Source of the DNA: an uncultured Prevotellaceae bacterium
GTDB taxonomy: Bacteria > Bacteroidota > Bacteroidia > Bacteroidales > Bacteroidaceae
Assembly (NCBI GenBank): GCA_902768105.1
Contig: CACXJZ010000007.1
Span: forward strand, 1-57,518
Length of the DNA: 57,518 nucleotides
Direction: 5' to 3'
Shown here: positions 42,803-51,676 of the stretch, piece by piece
Layout: the number at the start of each line of letters is the position of its first letter
Numbering within the stretch: the first letter of the stretch is position 1
Notes under the pieces: generated by a model
What the model saw: the letters and a program-made list of their open reading frames with translations, nothing else
What the model was told of the DNA's origin: nothing
Database searches by the model: none
Made by a program: the position numbers and the translations under genes

Positions 42803-43721
42803 CCGCTACCGTTGCCAGGGCGTAGAGGAACAGCGCCAGCAGGCTCGACGGAATCAGCTGGCGGTTGATGCCTTCCATCAGTAGCATGCGCACAAAGACG
42901 TGTCCCAAATATATATATAAGGTGTAGCGACCGTAACATGCCAGCGCCCCCACCGAGGGCGTCAGTCTCATGGCGCTGATGCCCGCCGCCGTTGCCAGCA
43001 ACAGCAGGAAGCAGCGCGCCACAAACAGCTGTAGCGTATGCGCGAGACTGTCTGAGAGGTAGCCGCTATTGAAGTAAAGCGGTTCTACGGGGCGGTTGAG
43101 CAACAGATACATCAGCAGGAACACGCCCACAAGCACCACCGCCGCCACTACGGCAGGCACCTTCTGCAGCCACTTTCTCACATCCACCTCCCTGGCATAG
43201 TAGCCCATAGCAAAGAACGGCAGCAGGGTCAACGTCTTCTGTATAGACAGCACCTTGTTGACAGGCAGGAAGCCTGCCAGCAGACAGATAACCACGCTCA
43301 GCACGAGCAGCAGCACCCTCTTCTCCTCCAGCCACCTCGCAGGCAGGCAATAGAGCATCACACGCCAACAGACCAGACTCAGCAGATACCACAGCGAGAA
43401 GGCGGGTATGAGCAACGACTGCAACGTGACGGGCGTGTGGTAACAAAAGTAACCAATGCCGAGGTGTATGGCCTGAAACACGAGGTAATACGCCAGCAGC
43501 TCCCAGATGTGCCAGAGGTAGCGCTCCCGTGTCCTGATGTGCGAAAAAAAACCTGAGACAAACACAAAGAGCGGCATATGGAAGGCATAGATAAAGTTAT
43601 ACAAAGCCTGCCCCATGCTGTTGGGCGTGAGGTTCAGCTCCAGAAAGTGCCCGAATGCCACCAGGAATATCAGCACCAGCTTTAGCGTGTCCCAATATGC
43701 ATCACGTTTGAGGTTCATCAT
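42759..43721 (-). CDS. Acyltransferase-3 family membrane protein
   Basis: The product has 320 residues from the ATG at 43721 (a second ATG follows directly at 43718). About ten hydrophobic helices are seen, with the family start KRDAYWDTLKLVLIFLVAFG followed by HFLEL (catalytic His), IYAFHMPLFVFVSGFFSH and LPFFAMGYYAREVD. These proteins move acyl groups across or within the membrane onto sugars. The end overlaps the SGNH gene by 44 bp on the other strand. Promoter box at 43739-43746. Confidence 0.9.
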   Translation of the reverse strand: MMNLKRDAYWDTLKLVLIFLVAFGHFLELNLTPNSMGQALYNFIYAFHMPLFVFVSGFFSHIRTRERYLWHIWELLAYYLVFQAIHLGIGYFCYHTPVTLQSLLIPAFSLWYLLSLVCWRVMLYCLPARWLEEKRVLLLVLSVVICLLAGFLPVNKVLSIQKTLTLLPFFAMGYYAREVDVRKWLQKVPAVVAAVVLVGVFLLMYLLLNRPVEPLYFNSGYLSDSLAHTLQLFVARCFLLLLATAAGISAMRLTPSVGALACYGRYTLYIYLGHVFVRMLLMEGINRQLIPSSLLALFLYALATVAVMAVCFYYVFPSRR

Positions 43722-43738
43722 CGTTCCGTTTTTTACGG

Positions 43739-43746
43739 CAAAGATA
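43739..43746 (-). promoter_or_regulatory. Promoter -7 box for the acyltransferase
   Basis: TATCTTTG on the minus strand, about 18 bases before the start codon. Confidence 0.6.
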
Positions 43747-43821
43747 GTGATTATTCTTGAAAACACCAAACTTATGGAGGAAAAACAGCCTCATAAGCTT
43801 TTCACGGCATGTTGATTGAAA

Positions 43822-43852
43822 AAGCGGCCTGCACATTAGATGCAAGCCGCTT
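43822..43852 (-). terminator. Terminator of the glycogen operon
   Basis: aagcggcctgca (43822-43833) and tgcaagccgctt (43841-43852) form a stem with a small mismatch; on the minus strand it is followed by TTTTTC. Confidence 0.82.
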
Positions 43853-43871
43853 GTGGATGTGGAGTTATTGT

Positions 43872-45236
43872 TTACTCCGCCTTTTTAGCAGGAGCACTTT
43901 TTGCTGCAGGCTTTTTCGCAGGAGCTTTTTTCTCCTTCGGTTCCAGCTTTTCGAGTTTCGCCTTAAGGCGAGTTATCTCCTTGTCCTTCATCTCAATCTC
44001 GTCACCCTGGTTGCGGATGGTGGTGAGCAGCGAGTTGAGCTCCTCATTGTCAATCTCCGCAGGATAGAGGGCGTTGACGCGGTTGATGAAGTCGCCCAGG
44101 ATGTTCATGTAGTTGGTGAAGGCATCGAACGGTCCGCTGTAGATGCCACGGTCAAGACCTACATTGGAGGGCTTGGTGGTCATGAAGCGGAAGTTGTTGG
44201 AGGCCTGCAGGTAGTCCCAGTCCTGATTGATGCGCGGGTCGTTGGCGATGCGCAGACGGTCGGCCACAGAGTAGAGCTTCTGGAAGGCCTCGCGCTGCAT
44301 GGCATTACCGAGCCAACAGGAGCAGTCGCGCTCCTCGTCAACCCACGACAGGGTGTCGGGCACGTCGATGGCGCTGACACTCTTCACCTTACCACATATC
44401 TCTGACGGCGTTGACCAGGTGATGCCCTTCTCCTTGGCACAGGCGGGCAGCGCGTGCAGGAAGTCAAGGATGTTGGAGCTGAGCGGCTGGGCGATGCCAA
44501 GGGCAGAGAGCTCCATGAAGATATTGATAATCTGCTCCTCGTCGGGCAACTGGGCAATGCGGTCGATGTAGGCATCGGCAAAGAGGGGATAGCCCTCCCA
44601 GTCGGCATTGTTGAAGCGCAGGGAGATGTCGTCAGAGAGCTCCACGTCGCGCAACAGGAGCTTCAGGTTGGGAGCCATGTTGCAGTTATAGACGTAGTGG
44701 GGCGACTTCCAGCCGAGCACGTGCTTGGCACCCTCGGTGAGCATGCCCTTGAAGCCCATAGCTGCCACCTGTCCGCCGATATCGTCGGAGTAGATGAGCG
44801 ACGAGTTGCGGAAGACGGTGGGTTTCTTGCCGAAGAGCTCCTCAATCTTGGCACACTGTTTCTTCACGTCGAGGGCGAAGGTCTCCTCGTTGGCCAGCGA
44901 CGAGAGTCCGTGGCTGTAAGGCTCGGCGAGGAACTCCACGCAACCGGTCTCGTTGAGCTCCTGAAGCTTGGCGATGACCTGCGGAGCGTGATACTCCAGC
45001 TGCTCGATGCCCGTGCCCGAGAGCGAGAAGGCAACTTTGAATGACTGGCCGTTCTCACGTATCATGTCGAGCAGCGTGTTGAGTGCCGGCATGTACGAGC
45101 GGTTGGCAATGTCGGTGATGCTACGCTCGTTCTCGTAGTCATCGTAGTAATAATGATCGGTACCGATGTCGAAGAAACGGTAACGCTTCAGATGTATAAT
45201 CTGATGTATTTCGAAATATAAACAAATTGTTTTCAT
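43872..45236 (-). CDS. GH57 glycoside hydrolase with a coiled coil and a Lys/Ala/Pro tail
   Basis: This is an amylase-like enzyme of family 57 (454 residues), with YFEIHQIIHLKRYRFFDIGT at the N-terminus, VEFLAEPYSHGLSSL (putative nucleophile Glu) and VFRNSSLIYSDDIGGQVAAM. From about residue 385 a coiled coil follows (EIEMKDKEITRLKAKLEKLE), then a tail rich in Lys, Ala and Pro (KKAPAKKPAAKSAPAKKAE), like histone H1 tails. No signal peptide is seen, so it acts in the cytoplasm on glycogen. It is the last gene of the three-gene operon with the debranching enzyme and glycosyltransferase. Confidence 0.9.
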   Translation of the reverse strand: MKTICLYFEIHQIIHLKRYRFFDIGTDHYYYDDYENERSITDIANRSYMPALNTLLDMIRENGQSFKVAFSLSGTGIEQLEYHAPQVIAKLQELNETGCVEFLAEPYSHGLSSLANEETFALDVKKQCAKIEELFGKKPTVFRNSSLIYSDDIGGQVAAMGFKGMLTEGAKHVLGWKSPHYVYNCNMAPNLKLLLRDVELSDDISLRFNNADWEGYPLFADAYIDRIAQLPDEEQIINIFMELSALGIAQPLSSNILDFLHALPACAKEKGITWSTPSEICGKVKSVSAIDVPDTLSWVDEERDCSCWLGNAMQREAFQKLYSVADRLRIANDPRINQDWDYLQASNNFRFMTTKPSNVGLDRGIYSGPFDAFTNYMNILGDFINRVNALYPAEIDNEELNSLLTTIRNQGDEIEMKDKEITRLKAKLEKLEPKEKKAPAKKPAAKSAPAKKAE

Positions 45237-45238
45237 AA

Positions 45239-45274
45239 TTTACAATTTTACGATTTACAATTTACAATTTATTG
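45239..45274. repeat. Heptamer tandem repeat between glycogen genes
   Basis: tttacaa, tttacga, tttacaa, tttacaa, tttattg, all 7-base units apart from one 8-base step. A like tract lies at 49634-49662. Confidence 0.72.
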
Positions 45275-45296
45275 TATTATTATATTATTTGTCTAT

Positions 45297-46568
45297 CTAG
45301 GCCTCCCACCCGAGAGTACGTTTATAGAGCGTAGCAATCCAGGCGCCGACCTTCTCCCAGGTAATCTGGTCAACTTCCTTCTTACCTTCCTCCTTGAGGT
45401 AGGTGAAGAGTGAGTCGTTGGCACAGATGCTGTAAATGGCATCAGCGAGGGCGTGGATGTCCCAGTAATCAACCTTGATACAGTTGTTGAGAATCTCAGC
45501 ACAACCTGACTGCTTCGAGATGATGGAGGGCGTGCCGCACTGCATGGCCTCGAGGGGCGAGATGCCGAACGGCTCGCTGACTGAAGGCATGACATAGACG
45601 TCAGAGTCCTTCAGGCACTCATATACCTGCTTGCCGCGCATGAAGCCCGGGAAGTGGAAGCGGTCGGCAATGCCACGCTCGGCAGCCAGATAGATCATGG
45701 CATCCATCATGTCGCCCGAACCTGCCATACAGAAGCGTACGTTGCGGGTGCGGCGGATGACCATGTTGGCCGCCTCAACGAAATACTCGGGGCCCTTCTG
45801 CATGGTGATGCGTCCGAGGAACGTTACCACCTTGTCCTTGCCCGTATGGTCGGGACGCGGAATGGAGTCGTACTCCTCGGGCAGCGGATAGACGGCATTG
45901 TGAACCGTAAAGCACTTGCGTGGGTCCTGATGATACTGGTTGATGACCGTCTGGCGCGTCAACTCGGAGACACACATGATGCAGTCGGCGTTGTCCATAC
46001 CATTCTTCTCAATGGAATAGACTGTGGGGTTCACCTTGCCGCGCGAACGGTCGAAATCGGTGGCATGCACGTGGATGCACAGAGGCTTGCCGCTGACCTG
46101 CTTGGCGTGGATGCCGGCAGGATAGGTCAGCCAGTCGTGGGCGTGGATGATGTCAAACTGCATGGTGCGAGCCACGACGCCTGCAATAATCGAGTAGTTA
46201 TTGATTTCCTCGTGCAGGTTGCCGGGGTAACCGCCCGCAAACTCCATAGCGCCAAGGTCGTTGACGTGCATGTAGTTAAAGTCGGCATACAAATGGTCAC
46301 GCAGACGGAAATAGAGGTCAGGGTCCATGATGTTGCCCACACGGTCGCGAACGTAGTCATAGCTGACGTCGCGCCAAGCAATGGGCACCGCGTTCATGGC
46401 CACAATCTGACAGGCCGAGCGGTCCTCGTCGCCGAAGGGCTTGGGCAGACAGAGCGTGATGTCCATGTCGCCCTGTGCGTGCAGGCCCTGAGAAATACCA
46501 TAGTTAGCTGTGGCGAGTCCACCAAATACGTGAGGAGGATACTCCCATCCAAACATTAATACTTTCAT
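45297..46568 (-). CDS. Glycogen synthase-like glycosyltransferase (GT-B fold)
   Basis: The product has 423 residues. The N-terminal MFGWEYPPHVFGGLATANYG is the starch/glycogen-synthase loop, then FDIIHAHDWLTYPAGI, VVTFLGRITMQKGPEYFVEA and the donor site SVSEPFGISPLEAMQCGTPS (E-x7-E). It probably extends alpha-1,4-glucan from UDP- or ADP-glucose. It lies between the debranching enzyme (12 bases upstream) and GH57, which supports a glycogen role. Donor specificity is not readable. Confidence 0.9.
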   Translation of the reverse strand: MKVLMFGWEYPPHVFGGLATANYGISQGLHAQGDMDITLCLPKPFGDEDRSACQIVAMNAVPIAWRDVSYDYVRDRVGNIMDPDLYFRLRDHLYADFNYMHVNDLGAMEFAGGYPGNLHEEINNYSIIAGVVARTMQFDIIHAHDWLTYPAGIHAKQVSGKPLCIHVHATDFDRSRGKVNPTVYSIEKNGMDNADCIMCVSELTRQTVINQYHQDPRKCFTVHNAVYPLPEEYDSIPRPDHTGKDKVVTFLGRITMQKGPEYFVEAANMVIRRTRNVRFCMAGSGDMMDAMIYLAAERGIADRFHFPGFMRGKQVYECLKDSDVYVMPSVSEPFGISPLEAMQCGTPSIISKQSGCAEILNNCIKVDYWDIHALADAIYSICANDSLFTYLKEEGKKEVDQITWEKVGAWIATLYKRTLGWEA

Positions 46569-46580
46569 CGTCGATCCTCC

Positions 46581-48560
46581 TTATTTCTGATACGAATATT
46601 TTTCCAGTAACTTCAGCGCACGCAGAATCTCTGCCACGTTCATGGCAAAGGCCATCGCACCACGGCCGTGGAACGGCGGATTGCCGTCGAACAGCTCGCT
46701 GATGGTGCCCAGTGCGTGATAGTCCATCTCTTCCTCGTAGCCCACCATCTGGCGCTCCAGGAACGACAGACGTGTGCGTTTGTAGAGTTTCAGGCAGGCC
46801 TCCATGTAGAAGCCGCCCAGCCAAGGCCACGCCGTACCCTGATGGTAGGCATAGTCGCGCTGTGTCTGCGGGCCGACGTACATCGGGTTGTAACCGCCGC
46901 TCTTCGGCGACAGCGAACGCAGTCCCTTCGGTGTCAGCAGCTCACGAGTGCAGACGTCGAGCACGCTCTTCTTCTGCTCCTGATTGAGCGGCGAGTAGTC
47001 GAAGGCCACAGCGAAAATCATGTTCGGGCGTACGCTCCAGTCCATCATCGGACCGTCCACGTAGTCCAGCAGATAGCCATACTCGTTGAGGAACGTATCA
47101 ACAAACGACTGCTTGGTCACCTCAGCCTGCTTCTCAAGCTTGTCGGCCAGCTTCTTGTCACCAAACTCGGCATTCTGGGCTGCGGCAAACTTCAGGGCGT
47201 TGTACCACAGGGCGTTGAACTCAACGATGTAGCCTGAGCGCGGGACGACGGGACGACCGTTGGCCGTGGAGTTCATCCACGTGATGGCCTTGTCGCGCCC
47301 GTTAGCATAGAGCAGGCCGTTGTCATCGAGACGCAGGTTGGGGTGCTTGCTACCCATTATATATTTAATAATGTCATTGACCAGCTTGCCGTACATCTTG
47401 TAGCCCTGCTCCTTGCCGGCCTGCTTGACGTACTGCTGGATGGCCCAGACAGCCCACAGGGGAACGTCGGGCTGTTCCATCTCATAGATCTTCACACTGA
47501 GCGGCTTGCCCTGCATAAACTCGCGCAGGCCCTTCTCGGCTGTCTTCATGACAAACTCGAAGTAGTCCTGCTCGTCAATGGCGAGCGTCAGGCCCGGCAG
47601 GGAGATGAACGTGTCACGGGCACGAGCCTTGAACCAAGGATAGCCTGCCAGAAGATAACGGTCGTCCTTCTTGTCAATCTTCTCCATTGTGCCACTGCGG
47701 CGATCGCGGAAGTGGAACTGGTGGGCAGCCGTCACCAGACAGTGATAAAAATTATCGCGAGGCACGCGGTCATCGACCTCCTCGTCGAACATCTTCTTCA
47801 GCGTCGAAGTCTTGCTGGATGACGTTGAGCCAGCAAAGACGATGCTTTCGCCCTTCTTGATAGGCATCTCGAAATAGCCCGGTACGTAGAGGTCCTCGTT
47901 CGAGGCATAGCCACGCTCCTGCTCCTTCGGATACTCCACACCACGATACCAGTCGGGATGGAAGATAAACTCGTTCTTCTTGGAGAACTGCATGTACAGG
48001 TCGGGATAACCGGCATACATACAGGTCTTGATACCATTGTCAACCTCTTGGTACTCACGCGAAGCCGTCGAGTTCTCGTGCGTGAACTGACGGACGCTGC
48101 GGAAAGCGAGGAAAGGACGGAAACGGAGCGTCGTAGCCGAGTGGGCATCGACCAACGTGTAACGAATCAGGATGCGGTCCTCGTAGTGCTGGAAGACCAC
48201 TTCCTTCTTTAACAACACACCGCCTACACGATAGAGCGTAGTAGGCACCTTGTCACAGTCAAACTCCCGAATGTACTTGTGACCTTTCGGACTGTAATTG
48301 TTGCCTTGATATTTGTGCAGGCCAAGGTTGAACTCTGCTCCGTGCTGAACCACCGTCACGTCAAGCGAAGACAGCAGAACGTGGTTCTCGTCGTCGAGCT
48401 CAGGAACCGGCACTACCAACAGGCCATGATACTTACGCGTATTACAATCCACAATCGTAGAGCACGAGTAGGCTCCTGAACGATTGGTGCGCAGTAATTC
48501 ACGACGAATGGACTCCTCAAGGTTCGTCATCACAGCTTTTTCGAATCGTAAATAGCTCAT
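46581..48560 (-). CDS. Glycogen debranching enzyme (amylo-alpha-1,6-glucosidase type)
   Basis: The product (659 residues) has an N-terminal beta-sandwich domain (GAYSCSTIVDCNTRKYHGLL) and a C-terminal (alpha/alpha)6 domain with LLAGYPWFKARARDTFISLP, VPRSGYIVEFNALWYNALKF, YLLDYVDGPMMDWSVRPN and YAYHQGTAWPWLGGFYMEA. It removes alpha-1,6 branches of glycogen in the cytoplasm. The usual WGRD of the domain reads RARD here. It is the first gene of the operon, with a good promoter at 48612-48642. Confidence 0.93.
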   Translation of the reverse strand: MSYLRFEKAVMTNLEESIRRELLRTNRSGAYSCSTIVDCNTRKYHGLLVVPVPELDDENHVLLSSLDVTVVQHGAEFNLGLHKYQGNNYSPKGHKYIREFDCDKVPTTLYRVGGVLLKKEVVFQHYEDRILIRYTLVDAHSATTLRFRPFLAFRSVRQFTHENSTASREYQEVDNGIKTCMYAGYPDLYMQFSKKNEFIFHPDWYRGVEYPKEQERGYASNEDLYVPGYFEMPIKKGESIVFAGSTSSSKTSTLKKMFDEEVDDRVPRDNFYHCLVTAAHQFHFRDRRSGTMEKIDKKDDRYLLAGYPWFKARARDTFISLPGLTLAIDEQDYFEFVMKTAEKGLREFMQGKPLSVKIYEMEQPDVPLWAVWAIQQYVKQAGKEQGYKMYGKLVNDIIKYIMGSKHPNLRLDDNGLLYANGRDKAITWMNSTANGRPVVPRSGYIVEFNALWYNALKFAAAQNAEFGDKKLADKLEKQAEVTKQSFVDTFLNEYGYLLDYVDGPMMDWSVRPNMIFAVAFDYSPLNQEQKKSVLDVCTRELLTPKGLRSLSPKSGGYNPMYVGPQTQRDYAYHQGTAWPWLGGFYMEACLKLYKRTRLSFLERQMVGYEEEMDYHALGTISELFDGNPPFHGRGAMAFAMNVAEILRALKLLEKYSYQK

Positions 48561-48611
48561 AGTTACTATCTTAGGTTATTATTTGTATTAGCAATTATAG
48601 TTTTTACTTTC

Positions 48612-48642
48612 CAAAAGTAATCAATTTCTGCGGGATGACAAA
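48612..48642 (-). promoter_or_regulatory. Promoter of the glycogen operon
   Basis: Minus strand TTTG (48642-48639), 19 bases, TACTTTTG (48619-48612). Confidence 0.7.
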
Positions 48643-48644
48643 AT

Positions 48645-48677
48645 AATTGCCCGATTATTTTTCAAAATCGGGCAATT
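48645..48677 (-). terminator. Terminator after the lipid kinase gene
   Basis: aattgcccgat (48645-48655) and atcgggcaatt (48667-48677) form a perfect 11-bp stem flanked by T-rich DNA on both strands. Confidence 0.85.
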
Positions 48678-48699
48678 TTTACTATTTACAACACTTTTT

Positions 48700-49632
48700 T
48701 TAGTCTGGTATAAGGAAATTGATGACTTCCTCCTCCACCGTTATGCGGTACGGGCCGTCGAGTTTTCCTAGCAAACGACCGTCGAGACCTACACGGGCAC
48801 GCGACGTGTCGTTCAGAAGCACTTCACGGGTGCGGTAGGGGTGCACACTCTTGTGGTTCAGGAAGCGTCCTGTCACCAGTAGCCATAGTCCGGCAAAAAG
48901 GTGAGCCAGTTTCATCGGCTGATAGACCACACTGACATCGAGCATGCCGTTATAGGGCACCGCATGAGGCGTCTGTCCATAGCCGGGGCCACTACCCACA
49001 CAGACGGTCATCACGTTACGGTCAATGGTGTCGGCATTGATCTTCAGGTGCATCTTGTAGTCGAAGCGATGAAAGGCCATCATCACAATAGAAGCAAAGA
49101 AGGCCAAGGTACGCGAACCCAACAGCGAACGGGCCTGACGGCGCTGGTTCATAACGTCGGCAATGAGACCGATGTTGACACAGTTCAGGAAATAGCGCCT
49201 GGCATCGTTGCCTGCCTCATCCTTATAACGCACACAGCCCAAATCGACCTTACGTACACGGTGCTTTACCAGCCAATCAACGGTCTGCTGAATCTCGCTC
49301 TCCTTGAAGTCCCAATAACGGGCAAAGTCGTTAAGCACGCCATTGGGAATGACGCCCAGGGCAATTGTCTCGCGCACCTCGGGACTAACCTCCATCAGGC
49401 AGTTCACGGCATCGCTCAATGCCGAATCGCCACCCACCAGGACGATGGTCTTATAGCCGTTGTTGATGAGCATGCGCACCAGACGCTCCACGCTGTCACT
49501 CGATTCACTCTGCACAAAGTCATACTGCACCTGGCGCAGGTCAAGTGCTCGCTGCACCTTCTCCCAGCGCTTGCGGTCAGCTCGTATGCCTTTCTTCGGG
49601 CAGTAGAGTATGCCCCAACGATCGTCTCTCAT
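48700..49632 (-). CDS. Diacylglycerol-kinase-family lipid kinase
   Basis: The product has 310 residues: TIVLVGGDSALSDAVNCLME (the GGDGT box reads GGDSA here), LGVIPNGVLNDFARYWDF and VCVGSGPGYGQTPHAVPYNG in the C-terminal domain. DagK/YegS-type enzymes phosphorylate diacylglycerol or related lipids. It is the last gene of a leftward operon (lipoprotein, secreted protein, miaA, this gene), 31 bases after miaA. Confidence 0.88.
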   Translation of the reverse strand: MRDDRWGILYCPKKGIRADRKRWEKVQRALDLRQVQYDFVQSESSDSVERLVRMLINNGYKTIVLVGGDSALSDAVNCLMEVSPEVRETIALGVIPNGVLNDFARYWDFKESEIQQTVDWLVKHRVRKVDLGCVRYKDEAGNDARRYFLNCVNIGLIADVMNQRRQARSLLGSRTLAFFASIVMMAFHRFDYKMHLKINADTIDRNVMTVCVGSGPGYGQTPHAVPYNGMLDVSVVYQPMKLAHLFAGLWLLVTGRFLNHKSVHPYRTREVLLNDTSRARVGLDGRLLGKLDGPYRITVEEEVINFLIPD

Positions 49633-49633
49633 A

Positions 49634-49662
49634 TTTACAATTTGACAATTTACAATCTACAA
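49634..49662. repeat. Heptamer tandem repeat between miaA and the lipid kinase
   Basis: tttacaa, tttgacaa, tttacaa, tctacaa: units of 7, 8, 7 and 7 bases. It fills nearly the entire 31-base gap. Confidence 0.7.
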
Positions 49663-49663
49663 T

Positions 49664-50599
49664 TTATTTTGTCATTTCAAGGATTTTCGCCACTTTCTCC
49701 TCCATCGGCAGCGTGGCGTCAATCCAGTGAATGGTAAACCCTCGCCGCTCCATGCCTCGGAACCAGGTCATCTGCCGCTTGGCAAACTGATGGATGGCAA
49801 TCTCCAACCCTCGGAACATCTCATCGTAGGTGGTCTTGCCTGTCAGGTATTCCGTCACGTACTTGTACTCCAGACCATAATAGATAAGGTCCTCGGCAGG
49901 GATGCCCTCATTAAGCAGCGACTGCACCTCGTCAACCATTCCTTCCTCCAAGCGGGCTTTCAGCCGGCGGGTAATCTTCTCGCGGCGCAGCTCACGGTCT
50001 ATATTCACACCGATAATCAGCGAGTCAATAGGCGGCAATTCACGTTTAGGCATCGGGGTATGAAGATTGTACTCCTCAATCTCAATAGCCCGGATGGCAC
50101 GTTGTGCAGAATCTACATCCGTTGTGTTGTGCATATTTGAGCCGTTCTGCTGTTTCAGAGCCACCAGCATCTGCGTCAGCTCATCCAGCGACTTGCCTTC
50201 CAGTCTGGCTCTCAGTTCCGGATTCTGCGGCACAGGAGACAGCTGATAGCCCTTCAGCACAGCCTCGATGTAGAGACCTGTGCCGCCACAAAGAATGGGC
50301 ACCGCTCCCCTACTCTGTATATGCTGATAAGCCTCGTAGAAGTCCTGCTGATATTGGTACAGGTTGTACTTGGTGCCAGGCTCACAGATGTCAATCAGGT
50401 GGTAGGGAATATTTAATGTTTCATGTTTAATCTCTAATGTATAGTCTGCGAGGTCCTTTCCCGTCCCGATGTCCATACGACGATATACCTGACGGGAATC
50501 GGCCGAGATAATCTCTCCGCCGATTTCCGCTGCCAACCGTGCTGCTACGGACGTCTTGCCCGAAGCTGTCGGCCCCAATATCGTAATCATCTTCTGCAT
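49664..50599 (-). CDS. miaA: tRNA dimethylallyltransferase MiaA
   Basis: MiaA adds an isopentenyl group to A37 of tRNAs that read UNN codons. The product has 311 residues: ITILGPTASGKTSVAARLA (P-loop), EIISADSRQVYRRMDIGTGK, VPILCGGTGLYIEAVLKGY and MTWFRGMERRGFTIHWIDA. A heptamer repeat at 50412-50439 encodes LEIKHETLNI just before PYHLIDICEPG, in a loop that varies in this family. The start could be the first Met or the Met three codons on. Confidence 0.96.
   Translation of the reverse strand: MQKMITILGPTASGKTSVAARLAAEIGGEIISADSRQVYRRMDIGTGKDLADYTLEIKHETLNIPYHLIDICEPGTKYNLYQYQQDFYEAYQHIQSRGAVPILCGGTGLYIEAVLKGYQLSPVPQNPELRARLEGKSLDELTQMLVALKQQNGSNMHNTTDVDSAQRAIRAIEIEEYNLHTPMPKRELPPIDSLIIGVNIDRELRREKITRRLKARLEEGMVDEVQSLLNEGIPAEDLIYYGLEYKYVTEYLTGKTTYDEMFRGLEIAIHQFAKRQMTWFRGMERRGFTIHWIDATLPMEEKVAKILEMTK
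50412..50439. repeat. Heptamer tandem repeat inside miaA
   Basis: tttaatg, tttcatg, tttaatc, tctaatg: four adjacent units, read on the minus strand as LEIKHETLN. Confidence 0.68.
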
Positions 50600-50601
50600 G
50601 C

Positions 50602-51675
50602 TTACACAGCGAGGTCCAACAGTTTTTTGAATATGTCCAGATATCTTCTGGCGGTCTTCTTGTCAGCAGCACCGCTGTCGTGCTCTTCCATGTCAGACTT
50701 CACCTCGATGCACTTTCCGTTCTCGTCATAATAGTAGCGCCACTCGAACTTCTGCCCCTCCTCCTGCGCACAGGTATAACTGAAGATGAGGTCTGTGCTC
50801 TGGGGGGCAAACAGGTATTCGCTGTAGCTGTCGGGGCCCATGTCGTTGTGGTGGTTATGCTCTGTGATGAGGTAGCACGACTTGTCGAAATAGAGACTCG
50901 TCTCAATGGTCTGGGGCGGTCCCCACGTCTGGTCGCGAACCACTATCTGTATGTTATGCGGCGTATCCGACTTGAGGTTCTCTGAAGCCTTCTCCTTGGA
51001 CTGGGCATAGTTCGTGCGGATAAAGCTCAGACGCTTCGCCAGAGGTGACGTTGCGCGCTGACTGCCAACGGTTGCCTCTGCCGCAGGCTGATGCTTGTAG
51101 TTCATCAGCTCATCGAAGATTTCCATGTAGTGCTGCGCCAGTTCCTTGTCACCCTCAGGAGTGGTCCAGTCATGGGCGTTGGGCGTAGCTACCTCACCCC
51201 CCACCTTGTGTTGCTGCCAGATGAGTTTTTCCTCACTGTCGTAGTAGTAACGGCTCTCCACCACAAAGCCCGCATCCGTCTCTCCGTGCATGTAGGAGAA
51301 AAGCAGCGTGCCCTCATTGGGGTCGAAGAAAACCTCGCGATAGCGCAGGTGTCCGTTGGAGGTCCAGTTCTCTGTGACGAAGTAGCAGCTGGACGCATCG
51401 GGGTAGTCAAGCTCTGAGTTGATGCGGAACTTGTTAAAGTAGAACGTCAGCTCGGTCGTGTTGTCAAGGGAGAAGTCCTCACTCACCTCTTCGGCGTTGT
51501 TCACCACAATCTTCAGGTCCAACGGCGCCATTCCTTCCTTGCCGTTACGGGCTATCTGCTCCTTCGCGTCGGCATACATCTTACGTATCTGACGCACCCG
51601 CTCAGGCTCGCCTTGAGCCTGAGCTGCCATTGAGGTGACAAGCAGCACATGAAGTGCTAAAAGCAGTCTCTTCAT
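50602..51675 (-). CDS. Secreted protein with two similar halves, function unknown
   Basis: The product has 357 residues and a signal peptide (cleavage after AQAQ, near residue 21). The two halves look alike: VRQIRKMYADAKEQIARNGK, then LKIVVNN, LTFYFNK, CYFVTENW, LLFSYMHGETDAGF and YYYDSEEKLIWQQ, against LSFIRTNYAQSKEKASENLK, then IQIVVRD, TSLYFDK, CYLITEHN, LIFSYTCAQEEGQKF and YYYDENGKCIEVK. This is an internal duplication of about 160 residues. No enzyme motif is seen. It is in an operon with the lipoprotein upstream (1 base) and miaA (2 bases). Confidence 0.85.
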   Translation of the reverse strand: MKRLLLALHVLLVTSMAAQAQGEPERVRQIRKMYADAKEQIARNGKEGMAPLDLKIVVNNAEEVSEDFSLDNTTELTFYFNKFRINSELDYPDASSCYFVTENWTSNGHLRYREVFFDPNEGTLLFSYMHGETDAGFVVESRYYYDSEEKLIWQQHKVGGEVATPNAHDWTTPEGDKELAQHYMEIFDELMNYKHQPAAEATVGSQRATSPLAKRLSFIRTNYAQSKEKASENLKSDTPHNIQIVVRDQTWGPPQTIETSLYFDKSCYLITEHNHHNDMGPDSYSEYLFAPQSTDLIFSYTCAQEEGQKFEWRYYYDENGKCIEVKSDMEEHDSGAADKKTARRYLDIFKKLLDLAV

Positions 51676-51676
51676 A

